Assembly (NCBI RefSeq): GCF_963855985.1
Contig: NC_087112.1
Coordinates: 1,118,501 to 1,182,500, forward strand
DNA: 64,000 nt
Direction of reading: 5' to 3'
Origin: Ostrinia nubilalis
Taxonomy: Eukaryota > Arthropoda > Insecta > Lepidoptera > Crambidae
The position numbers and the translations under genes were made by a program. Shown here piece after piece: positions 24,301-58,187 of the stretch (the stretch's first letter is position 1; every line of letters begins with the position of its first letter). Below the pieces are notes generated by a model that saw nothing but the letters and a program-made list of their open reading frames with translations, had not been told where the DNA came from and did not search any database.

Positions 24301-27300
24301 CGCAGAATCGATGAAGCGTGTCTGGATTGTAGACGTTAAAAGTTACCGTAATCGGGGCTCAGACTATCATCTTGAGCATTTAAGATTAGCTTTACTAGCT
24401 GATTACAAAGATGCTAATAACATACCGCTGGTTCCTATAATGTATGTTCATCGCGAGGAAACCAGTCGCCAGAAGGATTCCAAGGATGGAGCAGGAGACC
24501 AGCACGGAGTAGATGGTGATGTTCACCTGCGTGTGCTCGATCAGACGGAGGGTGCGGTCTTTTGGCGGATTCCTGGACATGAATGACACAGTAGGTAAGT
24601 ATAGTTTTTTAGTTTATCCCCTTTTTTCTGCCTCACTTTATCTCGTCTCGTTACACGGGGTCGGCTTATCAGTTATCACTTATCCAATCATGCCCCGCCA
24701 TTAATTTCAATCTCGGACATGTTTTTCATGAAGTCCTTTCTTACGGACTAAGTAATCACTAGACACTAAAATCAAAATCTTTTTTGCTGCTACTTCTTAG
24801 CTTCTAACACCGGAGTCGATATTAAAAGTGTTACTTACTTGCCCACCCATTTGAAGGGCTCCCCACTAGTAAGGTCAAGGTGGTCTCTCTCAGCACAATA
24901 TTCCCCAACCTTGACTTCTCCCACTTGGTCTCCTTGGAACTGCTTGAGCAGGATGGACGCCTTGCGTTCGTTGTCATAGAATCTGACTGGACCCTGGAGA
25001 AGATATTGTGTGTGAGTGGATGAATTTTTATTTTAAGGTTTCTTCTTCTTCTTCTTCTTGTGTCGGCAACAAACCTACCCAGTATCAGCCCCAAACTCTG
25101 CTACAAGAGTGGCATTGCCAGTAGAATTAATCAAATCTTCCTTCGTGCAGTTGTTTGGGCACGCAGGGCCAGCTAACTTACCGTAACTCCTTCAAAGGTG
25201 ACGTTGCTCAGAGCATCCAGGAACAGCTGCTCCCATTCTTTATCTCGATACCTAAAGTCTTGAACCGTCTTCTCTTTATACTTCAGCTTCACCCGCTGTG
25301 CCACCGTTTGTATGGCTAATGCCATTGCCCAAATACCTGGAAAGAATCAAGTTTCTTAGATATTCGTCCATCTTCAAGAACTTAGTTCAACAATACAACA
25401 TACCATCATAGGTGTAACCATGGAACCTTGAGTATTCTAGGCCTCGTCTTCTGTCATATTCCACTTGATAATCTTTAGCAGTCTAAAAAGAAACACAACA
25501 AAAAATTAAAGTCTTACAAGCCTATATCCATATTTATGCTTCAGCGAATTGTAGCTCTTCTCTAACACTTTACATCAGTAGTAAGATTTATCAAAATTAT
25601 ATGGTAAGGGTAATGAACTCCAGAATGGATATTAAGATATAGTCAGTCTGTTTATAGTAATTAAATAATACTGAAGCCCTGGACCCAATATTCTAGTGAT
25701 TAACTTACAATTCCTGAAACAGTCATCTCTCCAGTGGTCGATAGAGGCAGAAGGTCCGTCAGGATAGTAGTGTCGAGGGCGGTCGACAAGTCTCTCTTAG
25801 AGCACGGAGCTCGCCGCATCCACCACTTGCTGCTGTATGTACCCAGCAGAAGCCATGTGTAGGCACGACCGTACATTTCCAATCTGGAAAGAAGATCGAT
25901 TAATCATACATAATGGTCTAAAGAACTGCTGGACAAAGGCCTCCCCCAAGGTTTTCCGCAATGAACGGTCCTGCGCTGCCCGCATCCAGGCTCTTCCCGC
26001 GACCATTACCAGATCGTCGGTCCACCTAGTAGAAGGCCTGCCCACGCTACGTCTTCCAGCCCGTGGTCGCCACTCGAGAAATTTTCTGCCCCAACGGCCA
26101 TCGTCTCTACACCTTAGATAAGCTAAAAGGGAACTAATCACTCATCGAAAGATATAGAGATCTGATTCAGCACTTACTTGTAAGCCTCACAAAATATCCT
26201 CACAGCCCAGGTCTCGTTGAAATTCCCAAGAATGATCCTGACGTCTTTCTCCTTCAGTTTGGAGAGGGCAGTTCTCACTTCAGTAGCGAAACTTTGAGTT
26301 TCTTCTATGAGAAAGCCGTTTGAGTCCAGATCAGCTAGGAGGCGGTTGTGTGCCTGTTGGAAAATGTCTTCATTAGGCTTCTGAGGGTCAACAATAGAAG
26401 ACGCGTGCCAAGATATTTTAACTCCCAGATTTCTGTCTGCCAGTATAATGGATTTTGTATCATTGTAAACTGTTATTAAAACACAATATTGAACTGGCGA
26501 CTTAATCAGCTGGAATACCTACCAATGCGTATCTCGGCTCGTTCTGGTAGATAGTGCCCACCCTGGTCCAGTTGAAATGCTGCAGCAGCCTGATGCGAGG
26601 CAGATTGAATGCGTTCTCCGATGGCACAATGCGAAAGAAGTTCGGGAAAGCTTCCTTGGTGAACATGGGATGGGTGTCCGCATACGACAACTAGGAAAAA
26701 CAAAGAATTCTGTGGTCAAATATGTCTTCAGTATTTGACACAAATCCTAGACAAAAAATGCTGTACAAACTTAGACTCTATACAAAAAAAAAAGATAAAG
26801 TCTAGGGTAAGGTGGGGCACAATGTTACACGGGGTACAATGTTACAATACATATTTCTCCGTCCCTTTTCTAGTTGTATGATGTTGGTATACCTACTTTG
26901 TCAAGCTCATAAGAGCTGCTGAACTGAGCCGCTGAATATCATACAACTATAGAAAGGGACGGAGAAATATGCATTGTAACATAGTACCCCGTGTAACATT
27001 GTGCCCCACCTTACCCTATCGCTTTTCAATTTACCTGTGTGAGGTGCCAGTGCTTGGAAGCCTTCGCGATGGGGTCGGTGACATGCGTGCACGCAGCGCC
27101 GAACAGCATCAGCTTGTGCGGGCCGCTGTGCATCATGTCGAAGAAGGACTTCACCCCCACTGCGGCGTTGCACTGTACAGGAGATACAAAGAAGAGGTGA
27201 TTTACACAAAGTTGAATCGACGTCTCCACTCGAAGGGCATGTCGGCCAGTACCATCCGGAATGTATGAAAATGTTGAAAACTAATGGTACTCTATCACCG

Positions 27301-29200
27301 GGAGCATTTTTCAAAACGCAGCTGCAGTAGCACAAAAACGGTTGCGACAGCACGATTGCCGCAACACGTAGGTACTGTCGGACCATTATGGTGCGGCTAC
27401 TGAATCATTTACAATGAATCCTGCGGGCTCACTCTGAAAAACTTTAACCGAAGTTTCGAATGCCATCCCTCTCACGCAAAGCGAGATCCCAGTATGAGCG
27501 ACGGAGTCAGAAGACTCGAAAGTATGTAAAGCCCTGAGTATTTCGGAGTAGCCCTGCTGGAGCGTTAACTCGCCTACTCTTACTGGAGCGTTACCTTACC
27601 TCAGTGTCGTTCCACCACATGTGCAGGCGGTAGTTCCTGAGCACGGAGTCGTGCTCGTTGACGTGGTCCAGCGCCAGCTTCACGCTCGGCATCACCCCGC
27701 GACCTACGGCAGTGTTCACGGGAAATTGAGCACACATTCATAAGGAGCATCCCAAAATGATGCAATAAGGAATTATGACAATATGACTCCATGACGATTA
27801 TTGAGGATACCATAGAAACTTGGGAATTTGCCGGAATCAGGCGCTTGAATCAGAAACTTTAGGTAGGTAGGTAATTTTTTCCTACCTATAATATTATGAT
27901 TGTTTCTTTATTTTACTAAATACCTACCTATCTACTGCGGGCGAGTTTCGGCAGATTGTTAACACTCGTATTGGAACTTCAAGTAAATCTCATCATCATC
28001 ATCTCTTTCGATCGCACGAAGTACGATCATCTCTCTCACGCGAATAAGCGAGACTTCTCAGCTTCTTGAATATTTCAAGATTTCACGGCAATTTAGATAC
28101 AGTCAAGACAAAAATTAGATAAAACTGTTGACGAAATACTGCAGAAGGTACACGGAATATTCGTCAGAGTAATAAAACATTCACACAGTTCAATGCTGTC
28201 GTGGGAAATACCTATCTGTCTACCGTCAAGACAAATTCAGTAAGATTAGCCCGCTTGGGCAAAACTTCATACAACATTCACAATGTGCAACTTTAGTTGG
28301 GTACTTATGTAAGTAGTTCGTGAAATATTCAACACGAATCTATATTATATAAAGCTCGTCATGATAATATACTCGTAGTAAGTATTGATCAAACCTCTAA
28401 CAAACAAAAGCCATAACTTTATTTAATGGGTTGTACCGTGAACTTTTTAATCTACTGCCTGAACACATAAAATATTCTGCTTGACATGACAAGTCCCACC
28501 CCCATACTTAGATGCTTCTCCAACATAAAAAATATCCATAAAAAGTATGTTAAACCTACCTGAATTTTTTATACCTATCAGATATTTAAATTATGCTCGA
28601 ATACAGGAGTAGGGCTACTTTTTATCCTCAAGAGTTTTGCCTAGAAGGTACTTAGGCTGAGTTGCAACAGCTTTGGCCGTAACTTTAACGATAACCGATG
28701 TTTTTGTATGGAGTTACCAAACTTAGTACATAATTACCGACATAACCCTGAGAATTGCTAAAATCAAGTGGCAGATGGCAGTAGAGCACAATAACTACTA
28801 GCCGTTGGGGCAGAAAAGTTCTCGAGTGGCGACCACGGGCCGGAAGACGTAGCGTGGGCAGGCCTCCCACTAGGTGGACCGACGATCTGTTGAGGGTCGC
28901 GGGAGCTAGGTGCCTGAATACGGGCAGCATAGGACCAGTCGTCGTGGAATTCCTTAGGGGAGGCCTTTGTCCAGCAGTAAACGTCATTTGTCTGAAACGA
29001 AAAGTAAACCTACTAGGGAATGTGGCAAGTACCAAAATTATCAATAGATAGATACCAGTGTTGGAGTTTTCCACACCCTTCCCAAAAGGAAAGAAGCCGG
29101 CGATGTAGACGTCAGTCCTTCGGTTCAAGATGGCGTCCAGATTCGGCTTCTGGGGAGTCCCCTGCGTGATGCTGACGAGCGCCAGGATCAGGAGCAGCAT
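15115..29200 (-). CDS. GABA-B-R2: Metabotropic GABA-B receptor subunit 2
   Basis: Class C GPCR subunit 2 of the obligate GABA-B heterodimer in neurons; in known receptors subunit 1 binds GABA and subunit 2 couples to Gi/o. Thirty coding exons join with GT-AG sites and consistent phases into about 1384 codons: 29200-29056, 27703-27600, 27172-27035, 26690-26523, 26353-26178, 25883-25709, 25482-25404, 25336-25182, 24993-24839, 24572-24426, 23845-23736, 22681-22551, 22471-22349, 22209-22099, 21881-21753, 21619-21524, 21367-21182, 21027-20910, 20817-20724, 20566-20386, 20215-20045, 19254-19053, 18547-18446, 18121-18014, 17389-17305, 17033-16978, 16078-16002, 15916-15836, 15747-15450, 15368-15115. 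The ATG (29200) follows CCACCATC and an upstream AG, so a 5' UTR intron is likely. Subunit 2 rather than 1 is shown by the close match throughout to the insect R2 protein (for example [39 protein letters not shown]). Confidence 0.95.
16159..16903. mobile_element. Non-autonomous DNA element in receptor intron
   Basis: The left end TATAGCCTGACCAGGAACAT and the right end ATGTTCCTGGTCAGGCTATA are exact inverted repeats continuing through AAAAACCCTGGC-like sequence. TA flanks. About 745 bp, no transposase frame. Confidence 0.75.
18799..18950. mobile_element. GCCCGTATTCACAAACATT MITE, diverged copy
   Basis: This copy in a GABA-B-R2 intron matches the elements at 50616, 51107 and 52158 in the Sec24 gene across most of its length (CCAATCACAGAG and GATTTGCTGCTTCACTTAAG). 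Its right terminus is degraded. Confidence 0.7.
19464..20013. mobile_element. TA-flanked MITE containing a nested hAT insertion
   Basis: Ends CAACCCGATCGAG..TACTGCGCACC and the complement GGTGCGCAGTTAGCTCGATC.. form terminal inverted repeats, with TA on both sides. The element is interrupted by the hAT MITE at 19554-19963. An uninterrupted relative lies at about 61640-61790. Confidence 0.75.
19554..19963. mobile_element. hAT MITE with perfect 12-bp TIRs and 8-bp target duplication
   Basis: The element starts CAGCGTTGCCAG and ends CTGGCAACGCTG, and is flanked by GCAGGGAG at 19546-19553 and 19964-19971. It sits inside another element, splitting it. It carries several ATCGGGACGTCCCG-like subterminal repeats. 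No transposase frame. Confidence 0.9.
21524..24572 (-). CDS. GABA-B-R2: GABA-B-R2 exons 10-16: seven-transmembrane region
   Basis: These exons cover residues about 432-714. TM1 starts in exon 10 ([20 protein letters not shown]), TM2 in exon 11 ([20 protein letters not shown]), and later segments include [59 protein letters not shown] and [20 protein letters not shown]. The loop sequence [14 protein letters not shown] between TM5 and TM6 is nearly invariant in the family. The sequence is intact; no stop or frame break. Confidence 0.95.
24191..24360. mobile_element. Hairpin MITE in intron 10 of GABA-B-R2
   Basis: Two arms of about 70 bp pair almost completely: GAGCCCCGATTACGGTAA at left, TTACCGTAATCGGGGCTC at right, continuing through CCAGACACGCTTC and TGCGATACGATTGGTC. 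The inner loop is about 25 bp. Confidence 0.85.
25026..25170 (-). mobile_element. Jockey-like LINE 3' end
   Basis: The piece shares the GTGCAGTTGTTTGGGCACGC block with the LINE fragment at 8495-8811 and ends in a TTC-rich run and GTCGGCAACAAACCTACC, as seen inverted near 59300. It lies between exons 8 and 9 of GABA-B-R2. Confidence 0.55.
25182..29200 (-). CDS. GABA-B-R2: GABA-B-R2 exons 1-8: signal peptide and Venus flytrap domain
   Basis: Residues 1 to about 15 form a short hydrophobic signal peptide ([14 protein letters not shown]). Residues about 30-430 form the periplasmic-binding-protein-like extracellular domain; recognisable blocks are [76 protein letters not shown] and [14 protein letters not shown]. 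Introns hold a TA-flanked MITE (26805-27016) and two LINE tails. Exon 9 (24993-24839) completes the linker to the membrane. Confidence 0.93.
25926..26115 (-). mobile_element. LINE 3' tail fragment
   Basis: The minus strand encodes [20 protein letters not shown] and [20 protein letters not shown], the conserved C terminus of a non-LTR retrotransposon (RTE-like by resemblance). It lies in intron 5 of GABA-B-R2. Confidence 0.75.
26805..27016. mobile_element. TA-flanked MITE
   Basis: Arms GGGTAAGGTGGGGCACAATG and its complement extend about 75 bp, including TTTCTCCGTCCCTTTCT. TA flanks at 26803-26804 and 27017-27018. It lies immediately downstream of exon 3 in intron 3 of GABA-B-R2, about 18 bp from the splice donor. 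Confidence 0.85.
28803..28990 (+). mobile_element. LINE 3' tail fragment
   Basis: The plus strand encodes a decayed version of the RWTDDLL..AGAR C terminus ([16 protein letters not shown]) followed by GGCCTTTGTCCAGCAGTAAACGTC. It is in intron 1 of GABA-B-R2 and has internal stops. Confidence 0.7.
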
Positions 29201-29211
29201 GATGGTGGCTG

Positions 29212-32200
29212 GAATTACGATGTTGGATTATTTTCTTTTTGGTATTTAGAGGCTTGTATGATTCACAAGGGGGAAAGTTTTTCGCGGTAAATCGCGGCAG
29301 CCATAGTTTTTCTGTCACGCGCGTTGTGGCAGCGCGTCGAGACCTGACATGCAGCTTTCACGATAAAATATATTATGGATATTTTACAATGAACACGACG
29401 CGTTATGAGCTGTTTTATCGCTCGATGAGCGTTTTAATTTTCGGTCTTTTCAAGTATCAGCGTCCCATGCCCCCTACTATTCGCAACTTTTCCGTGACGA
29501 ACATGTGTTCGTGGCGCTCTGGTAGTTCTGGTATCTTCAGCATCGGTGATGGGTGGGTAGTTTCAGTACCGTTAGAAAACTAATGATGCCTACTAAACTT
29601 ATTGGACGACTAAATACGGTGACTACAAGATTCTATCACCACCAGACCAATTTTTAAGCATAGTTAAGTAAACTAATTATGCTACATTTTGGTTAAAAAA
29701 ACACCTTTCGTAAAGGAAGCGAAAAAGGGTCATCTATTTTTAATTGATCTATTTCCATCTATGTAGGTGGTTGTAGATGATCTACTTATCGTACCCCTTC
29801 ATCCCTTCATCCTCCACATATTTTTAGCGCAAAAAGTCTAATATTACATTATTTTAACATTCTTTACATAGATATCCGTGATTATGTGTCTTTTTAACAC
29901 GTCTTCACTTACCCAGGTTATCGAGTCCGCGAACTATGCCTTTTGCTTCACACTGCACGTCCTTCCAGTCCCACACACGCCAGTATCACATCCTAACGCC
30001 AGCCACCATATCCTACCACATCTCCTACCGTTAGAGTACGATCCTCAGCATGGCACGTCTGAAAATCCGGAACAGATCCGCATTTTCAGCTGAACACTGC
30101 TTCAACTATCTCAGGGCGACTTCAGAAGCACCTTTCACTAGTTTCATTCTGAAACTGACTCATAAACACTGCACATTGAGGTTCAATTTCGTAAACGCTA
30201 CAATTTTCCTGAAGATTTCGTTTTATTATACAAGGGCCCTAACAACGCAAACGCCTGTATTCTGAATTACGTTCTGGCTGGATATAAATAGGGTTGAAAT
30301 TTGAGGTCGTGAGAGCAAGTCAAATGTCCAGTGAAACGTAAGGGAAAGAGCAAACAAGCAAAATTAGGCTTTCACGGTGCAAATCGATAGAGGGTGGGTT
30401 ACGAGAGCAGTGAGGCTCCAAAAACATCGATGTCTATGAATCAAACGAGACTTATCGAATTCTCGATTCAAATTATGTCTCCGATAATGTAAGTTTAGGT
30501 AGAGATCTTGTGTGGTGTGATTGATGATGATATTGCCGATTACCTGCATTTTCTTATCGTAAAAAGCTACGGCATACCTCTTGACTCTTTCAACAAAACA
30601 TTGTGACCGTCACAATATTACACGTCACAATGTGACGTGGCGGTTAAACAGAAGCAGGTAAGGTAGGAAATAAATTGCGGGCCTTACTCATCCATCCTAT
30701 TTATACGAAATCATTCATCATCCTCTCACGTGCTAAGTAAATGTCTGTATCAATTTATTAAATGAAACAACTAACGATACATCGAGCTGTTTCTTCCAAT
30801 GAGACTAAACGATTGGTCGATATCTACAAGCACATCCCTCTTTTAGACAAACCACGCTTGCGCGGGGTGTGGTGAGGTATGCGCCCGGTCAACATTTTTA
30901 CTGTTGATAAAACACGATTCCCGCGAATGCTGAGCATCACTGAGCATTGATAAAAAGATGAGATGATCACGAGCATGGAATGCCTACCTAATTTAGATAA
31001 ACCCATTTAAGACCTTGTAGGCTTGTGAAGACTGGTAAAGCTAAATATGGAATATGGATGTAGGTATTTTCCCTATTACTGTATACCTCTGCATGTATAC
31101 TTGTTTACATTACAAATAGAAGTAAGATGTACTTAGCAGACGTATTGAAATAAAATATTTTTTTTTAGATTACTGCTCGTCTGCTCGATGAATGAAAAAC
31201 AGTGATTTTTCAGCAGTGTTATTTACAAAATAATTTGTACCGTAACCTTATAAAGTTAAGGTTGATTATGCATTAACATAACGAGAAATTTGACGTTTAA
31301 AGTATCACATTGCCATTGCTAATAAAGACATTTCGTTTTAAGCATTATTTTTACACGAGCTTTTAATTAAGACAGAAAAAAATATACAAAATATAAAAAT
31401 AAGACAATGGAAATGATAATTTATTCCATTTGAAACAATTTCTAGGATCAAAATGTTTAAAAGTGAAACGAACTGGTAAATAAATCGTGAATTTCTTGTG
31501 GAGTTGCGTTCCATTATACGCTCAAGTAGTGAAACTTCAAAAGTTCCACATAGGCGGTGAGCCACTGACAACACCGTATGTCAGAATACGTGGCCCGAAG
31601 GTTTACGAGATTTGTGCCTCTTGTTTATATTTTTTATTGCAATAATTCGACAAAAATCGCTTTTGAAGCCGTAAGTACATAAAGATAATAGTGTGTGACA
31701 TAATACCTGCAAATTTGGATCCACAAAAAGTGTTAAATCATTGCCAAAGTTATTTACAAAGTTACATGGCAGCTGTCATTTTCATCATCCAGGATTTCGT
31801 GAATTTATCTCAAATTCTCTGTGTATTTTGTGAAATTATGACAAAAAAAGCTTTTTGCTGTAATCTTCAAGTGTATTAAGTGCGTCATCGGTGAATAAAA
31901 TATCTAAATTTGAGTGTTTTCATGGTAAAATAATTGGTTCGTAGCGACTTGTTTCAGTTAATTACAAACTAGTTTTTTCACTTCCATTCATAATAATTGT
32001 GATAGTTTTAGTCTTTATGAGGTGTGGAGATACAATAGCAACAGCTCTCACGTTCAGAAACAGAATATTGTTATACTTTATTGTATAGCATAGGGTTAAA
32101 AACAATACATACCTACTTGTTATCAGTCTTTGAATGACAGGATTTGTACTATTGATAACTCCTCGATACTTTTATGTACAAAACCAATATGAAGTTATTA

Positions 32201-32927
32201 ATGACTTAAATTATACATTCTAATTTACATTTAAAATTCGAAAGTTCGATAAATACGTAAGGTCAAAGGTTGTGACCCTAAACAACGTAGACTAAGCCAT
32301 AGTAAAAATGGAAAATCACTGAAGTTAAAATATACTTTCTACTCCTTGTAATACCGTTGTAAATTGTAAGATTTTAACATAAATGGCACAAGTTGCCTAT
32401 AGGCAATTAAATCATCAATTTATGACATACTTTTATGATCTGGTAAAACAATGTTTAGCTATAGAAATGATTATTTAGTGAACTGTATGTAACTACAATG
32501 ATATCAGAACTGATGGAAATTGGAGCATACAGAGGTTATTATGGCAAGTGCTTATTAAATAAGCAAAAAGAAAGGTCAAAATCTGCTGCCAAACTTCAAA
32601 CTGATGAAACTGTTCTGTGCCTAGTTTCCAACAGGCAAAGAAATACTAGGAAAAATAGGAAATGTTCGATACATTATGACTTGTTCTCCAATTAGACCGT
32701 ACTAATACTATTTGTAATTAATTTATCATTTTGCACAGCACTCTCTAATTAATAATACAAATATAAAATAAAAGTATTTCATTAATTATATTGTGTAATC
32801 TAAATATGACTTATTTTTTATGCATAACAAGGCAGGTATTTGACCGCAATCGTACCTGGTGTTAAGTGAGATGCAGTCTAGTCTTTTCTGAATATCTTTA
32901 TCAAAATATTCTTGTTGTAATTTTCAG
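29212..32927. other. Divergent upstream region between GABA-B-R2 and Sec24CD
   Basis: No coding exon recognised. It must contain 5' UTR exons and promoters of both genes, since both start codons are preceded by AG acceptors. A possible non-coding first exon of Sec24CD ends at 31670 before GTAAGTACAT; this is weak. A LINE-like 3' end fragment (about 32825-32885) matches inverted sequence near 39430-39500. Confidence 0.5.
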
Positions 32928-32947
32928 ATAGTGTGGCTTCCAACAAG

Positions 32948-54817
<21,870 letters not shown>

Positions 54818-56320
54818 CCCGAGTATTAACACCAGCACCGCTGGCGCCTGGAACACTTCCTCGACTGGTGAGCGACATTGTCAAACGCATAGGCCGAGTC
54901 TGTTAAATTTCTTTTACCAAATTTTGAACGCGACATTGTCTAAAGCTGTGGCCGAGTCTGTTAATCTTTTATCAAAATTTTAATGAGTCGTCAAAAGCTT
55001 TGGCCATGATTGTTAAACAAGTTAAAAATCGATTTACATAGGATGCAATGATTCATTTATCTTCAAAACAAGCGTTGATTGAAATTGTCTTAAAACTAAT
55101 ATTTCATAATCTAAACAAAATGGCTCTTTGTTGAAATATTAAGAGTTATAAGAACTAAAGTACGTCCTTGCGATACTCGTGATATCGATTAAGCGAGAAT
55201 TACGCAGTACGCATGTATGATACACTAGCATTGGTTGTAAGATTCAAAGGCTGTACCTATATTAGTAAATTGTAGGATAAATCGTGGTTATTACTTCAAA
55301 AAATATTGTATTACAGCCTTATTGTATTTCTTGTATTGTATAAGAAAATTAATGAATTCATGTTCAATTATTAAAATAAAATGAAATTTCGCTCACCGAT
55401 CGAATGAAAAGTTTCCAGCAAATACAGATATCGATTGATGCAGTGATCGATTTTTACATTCACTTACTGTTTAATGTAATATAATTATTATTAGCATACA
55501 TAAATGATAGTGTAATAATTAAATCCATTCCGAACGCATGTGTCAAAGTATACAAAATAGTATTTTACATAAGTTCGAAAAATCATTCACTGCATCAATG
55601 TTAAAGTAAGTGTGCGAGTGATGAATGTGTGACAACTGATGAAATGACAATTATCCGATAGTGTCACTGCCTCTATTTCTTTTCTTCGAATTTTCATGGT
55701 AATGTTGCTAAAACATCTAGTACACTGGGCATGTAGCTTTTTATTAATCAAATTATAATTTAGTCGATGCTCAAAATTTTTAAAGTACTTACCCTAAATT
55801 ACCATGGAAATTGTAATCCATAGACACAGGAAAGTGTACAGCATCAATAACTGTATTTTGTCAAGTATTGTTTGTAGTCGGATAATGGCAACACTGAGAT
55901 GACTGACCAATATTGTACAGTGCAACAAGTATACATCTGCAAAATGAACTTAAAAAGTGAACGCGGAGCTATACTTTTTGCATATTATAAAATGTTGCCA
56001 TGCTATAGCTTAGCATAGGATATTTTCAAGATTACACTGTTAGAAATTTTACGGTTAATAATAAATAATATTAGAATAGAGATTTTGTAAAATAAATCGT
56101 GAATTTCAGGCGGAATCAATAATTTTATTGTTTTTATTTAATCATTCTTATTTAGTTATTGTTAATGTCTAACATAATGTTTCGCGCGAAGCCGTTTACT
56201 TTCTTATGATATTAAACCGAGCGATAGTTGTAAAAGTTTTATTATTATCTTGTATGTATGTATTTCAGTATCTGTAAGACGCGAATGTAATGGAGTGTAA
56301 ATAAATATATTGGCATTATT
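54818..56320 (+). other. Sec24CD: Probable Sec24CD 3' UTR
   Basis: AT-rich, no gene seen. Several AATAAA occur (near 55374, 56091 and 56300); the last is followed by a T/G-rich stretch. Confidence 0.5.
56300..56305 (+). terminator. Polyadenylation signal candidate
   Basis: AATAAA about 1.5 kb after the Sec24CD stop, the last one before the minisatellite. Confidence 0.4.
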
Positions 56321-56452
56321 ATTTTCAGTCTGTCTTTTATTGCTTTATAATTTTTAAGAGACCTTTACAAAATGCGATTGTTACTCAGTAGTGGACTGGA
56401 AAGAGGTGATAATTATTAAAAGAAAAACAATTGAAAGGTTAAATAATCAGGA

Positions 56453-56703
56453 AAACAAGTGAGCATTGGAATATAAGCGAGCATTGGGAAAATAAGCAAG
56501 CATTAGGAAAACAAGCGAGCATCAGGAAAAACAAGTGAGAATTGGGAAAACAAATGAGTATTGGGAAATGAGCATTGAAAAAGCGAGCATTGGAAAAACA
56601 AGTGAGAATTAGGAAAACAAGAGAATACTGACAAAGCGAGGATTGGGAAAACAAACAAGCTGGATACAAAAAACAAGCGAGAGTTAACAAACCAAGTGAA
56701 CAT
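56453..56703. repeat. Degenerate minisatellite, unit ~AAGCGAGCATTGGGAAAACA
   Basis: About 13 diverged units of 16-22 bp run through this 250-bp stretch. It gives a spurious hydrophobic frame on the minus strand. A looser echo of the unit is near 57010-57060. Confidence 0.85.
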
Positions 56704-56788
56704 GAGTATAGAAAAAATAGAGTTGGTACCTATGCGATAGCCATTTATAACTAGCTACAATAATGAAAACAAAGCGTTAAGTCCAATC

Positions 56789-56958
56789 TTTATTCACAGC
56801 ATTTCATTGACTATTAAAAACAAACATGGTTCTCAAGTTCACTACACGTGTGATGCGCTCGCGCAGTAATCGGCGCATGTCGCGTGACGTCAGCACTCTG
56901 GTGAAGGAGGCGGCTTGGTGTACGCCCGGACTGGGCTCGGGCTTCCATCTCATTCTGA
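56789..56958 (-). other. Possible terminal exon of the small-peptide gene at 57536
   Basis: The minus strand has a strong acceptor (CTCTCTTTGCAG) at 56958, a GC-richer stretch open in two frames, and AATAAA at 56789-56794. In one frame it reads FTRVLTSRDMRRLLRERITR. Phase does not settle which frame, if any, is joined to exon 1 at 57536-57679. Confidence 0.3.
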
Positions 56959-57354
56959 CTGCAAAGAGAGACAGCATGATCATTTCAAAAACAATCGAAC
57001 GGCAATTTTATTATTAGTGAGCGTCGGAAGAAACAAGTGGCGATCGGGAAAAATTTTGGATCAGGAGAAAATTGACAACTATGGATATTAATAAATCAAG
57101 GAGGTAAGATTAAATTAATATTTACTACAGAATACCGTTTAACTCTTTTGTAACCTACCTTCAGAGTATTTTAAGTAATATATTCCAATGAATCTGCAAC
57201 GCAACTTCTGCTGCTACTTTGTCAACAAAAGGCGGTGATTACCATCAAGATGACCCACAAGCTAGTGTCTTCGTATTAGGTAACGAGTGACACTATGTAG
57301 TTTGCGTTGCATACACACTACTACATAAGTATTATTTTATACGTACCGGAAAGC

Positions 57355-57510
57355 GCAACGTTGGACGTCCACTCCCAAGGTGGACCGACGACCCCATAAA
57401 GGTAGCTGGAAGGCGCTGGATGCAGGCCGCCACCAACCGGCCATTGTGAAAATCATTGGGAGAGGCCTATGTTCAGCAGTGGACGTCCTACATGGCTGAA
57501 ATGATGATGA
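57355..57510 (+). mobile_element. LINE 3' tail fragment
   Basis: It contains AAGGTGGACCGACGACCCCA and CATTGGGAGAGGCCTATGTT, ending in ATGATGATGA. It belongs to the family seen at 49660 and lies just downstream of the small-peptide exon. Confidence 0.75.
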
Positions 57511-57535
57511 TGAAGTTCACTTATTTAATGCTTAC

Positions 57536-57679
57536 AGGTTTCGGATAAATCACTTCAATGATAGGCCCCTTATAGTTGCAAGGCAGGCAGGTGTCGGGAC
57601 AGCGGCTCTGCCTCAGTCGCTTGCAGCCGGCGACTCGAGCGATCCACGCGCAGCACAGCAGGAGAACTTGAAGCATCAT
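57536..57679 (-). CDS. Small secreted Cys peptide, paralogue 1
   Basis: Family not recognised. The exon encodes MMLQVLLLCCAWIARVAG, a signal peptide, then the mature start CKRLRQSRCPDTCLPC and NYKGPIIEVIYPKP (48 residues to here). A GTAAGC donor follows PKP; without splicing the frame would add VSIK and stop. Paralogue 2 at 58188 shares the layout (CLPC-YKGP-IEV-PKP) and also has GTAAG after PKP, so an intron at this position is likely in both. Secretion is inferred from the hydrophobic N terminus. Confidence 0.7.
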
Positions 57680-58187
57680 TGTTGGGTTCTGTAGAACGTG
57701 TTCTGGTGTTTTTTCTGTGAACAAGACACAAAGATCAAAAGTAGCTTGGAGAGTTTCTAGAGCTGCACGAGAGAGACCTGTAGCTGAACGAGATGATCCC
57801 GCGCGAGCTGCTACTCCAACAAGCTGGATTGTGTGCTTAATATTTCAAATTTTAGAGTGTTTGCGGTTTGTGAAGAGCAAATTGTGTAACCTTATTTGAG
57901 AAATAATGCAGCGTTTGTTAAAAACATTAACAATCAATCAAGCTAACTAATGACGAAAATTCCAACCAAATTCCATCAAGTTCCAAGCAGAAGGCAGACG
58001 AAATATTGAGACATGGCTGGCATTACATAGATGTCACTATTGCAGGGTATCATAAAGTGACTGGAAATAAGAAGCCTATAAGGCTGCGTATCCACCAGAG
58101 TTGAACAAGGATGCATAGCGAGGGATGTGTTTGTCAAGAACCAATGGAATTTCTTCATTTGTCGAGGCGAGGTACTCGAGGACTTAC

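Noticed and set aside
25797..26141. 114-residue minus-strand gene
   Set aside because: It is a truncated LINE C terminus that happens to run into GABA-B-R2 exon 6 in another frame.
32933..32947. Start of Sec24CD at GTG 32933
   Set aside because: Nuclear eukaryotic genes normally use ATG; the first ATG is at 32948, and GTG lies just after a splice acceptor.
56439..56690. Hydrophobic minus-strand frame with repeated CLFSQ-like units
   Set aside because: It is the complement of a degenerate minisatellite.
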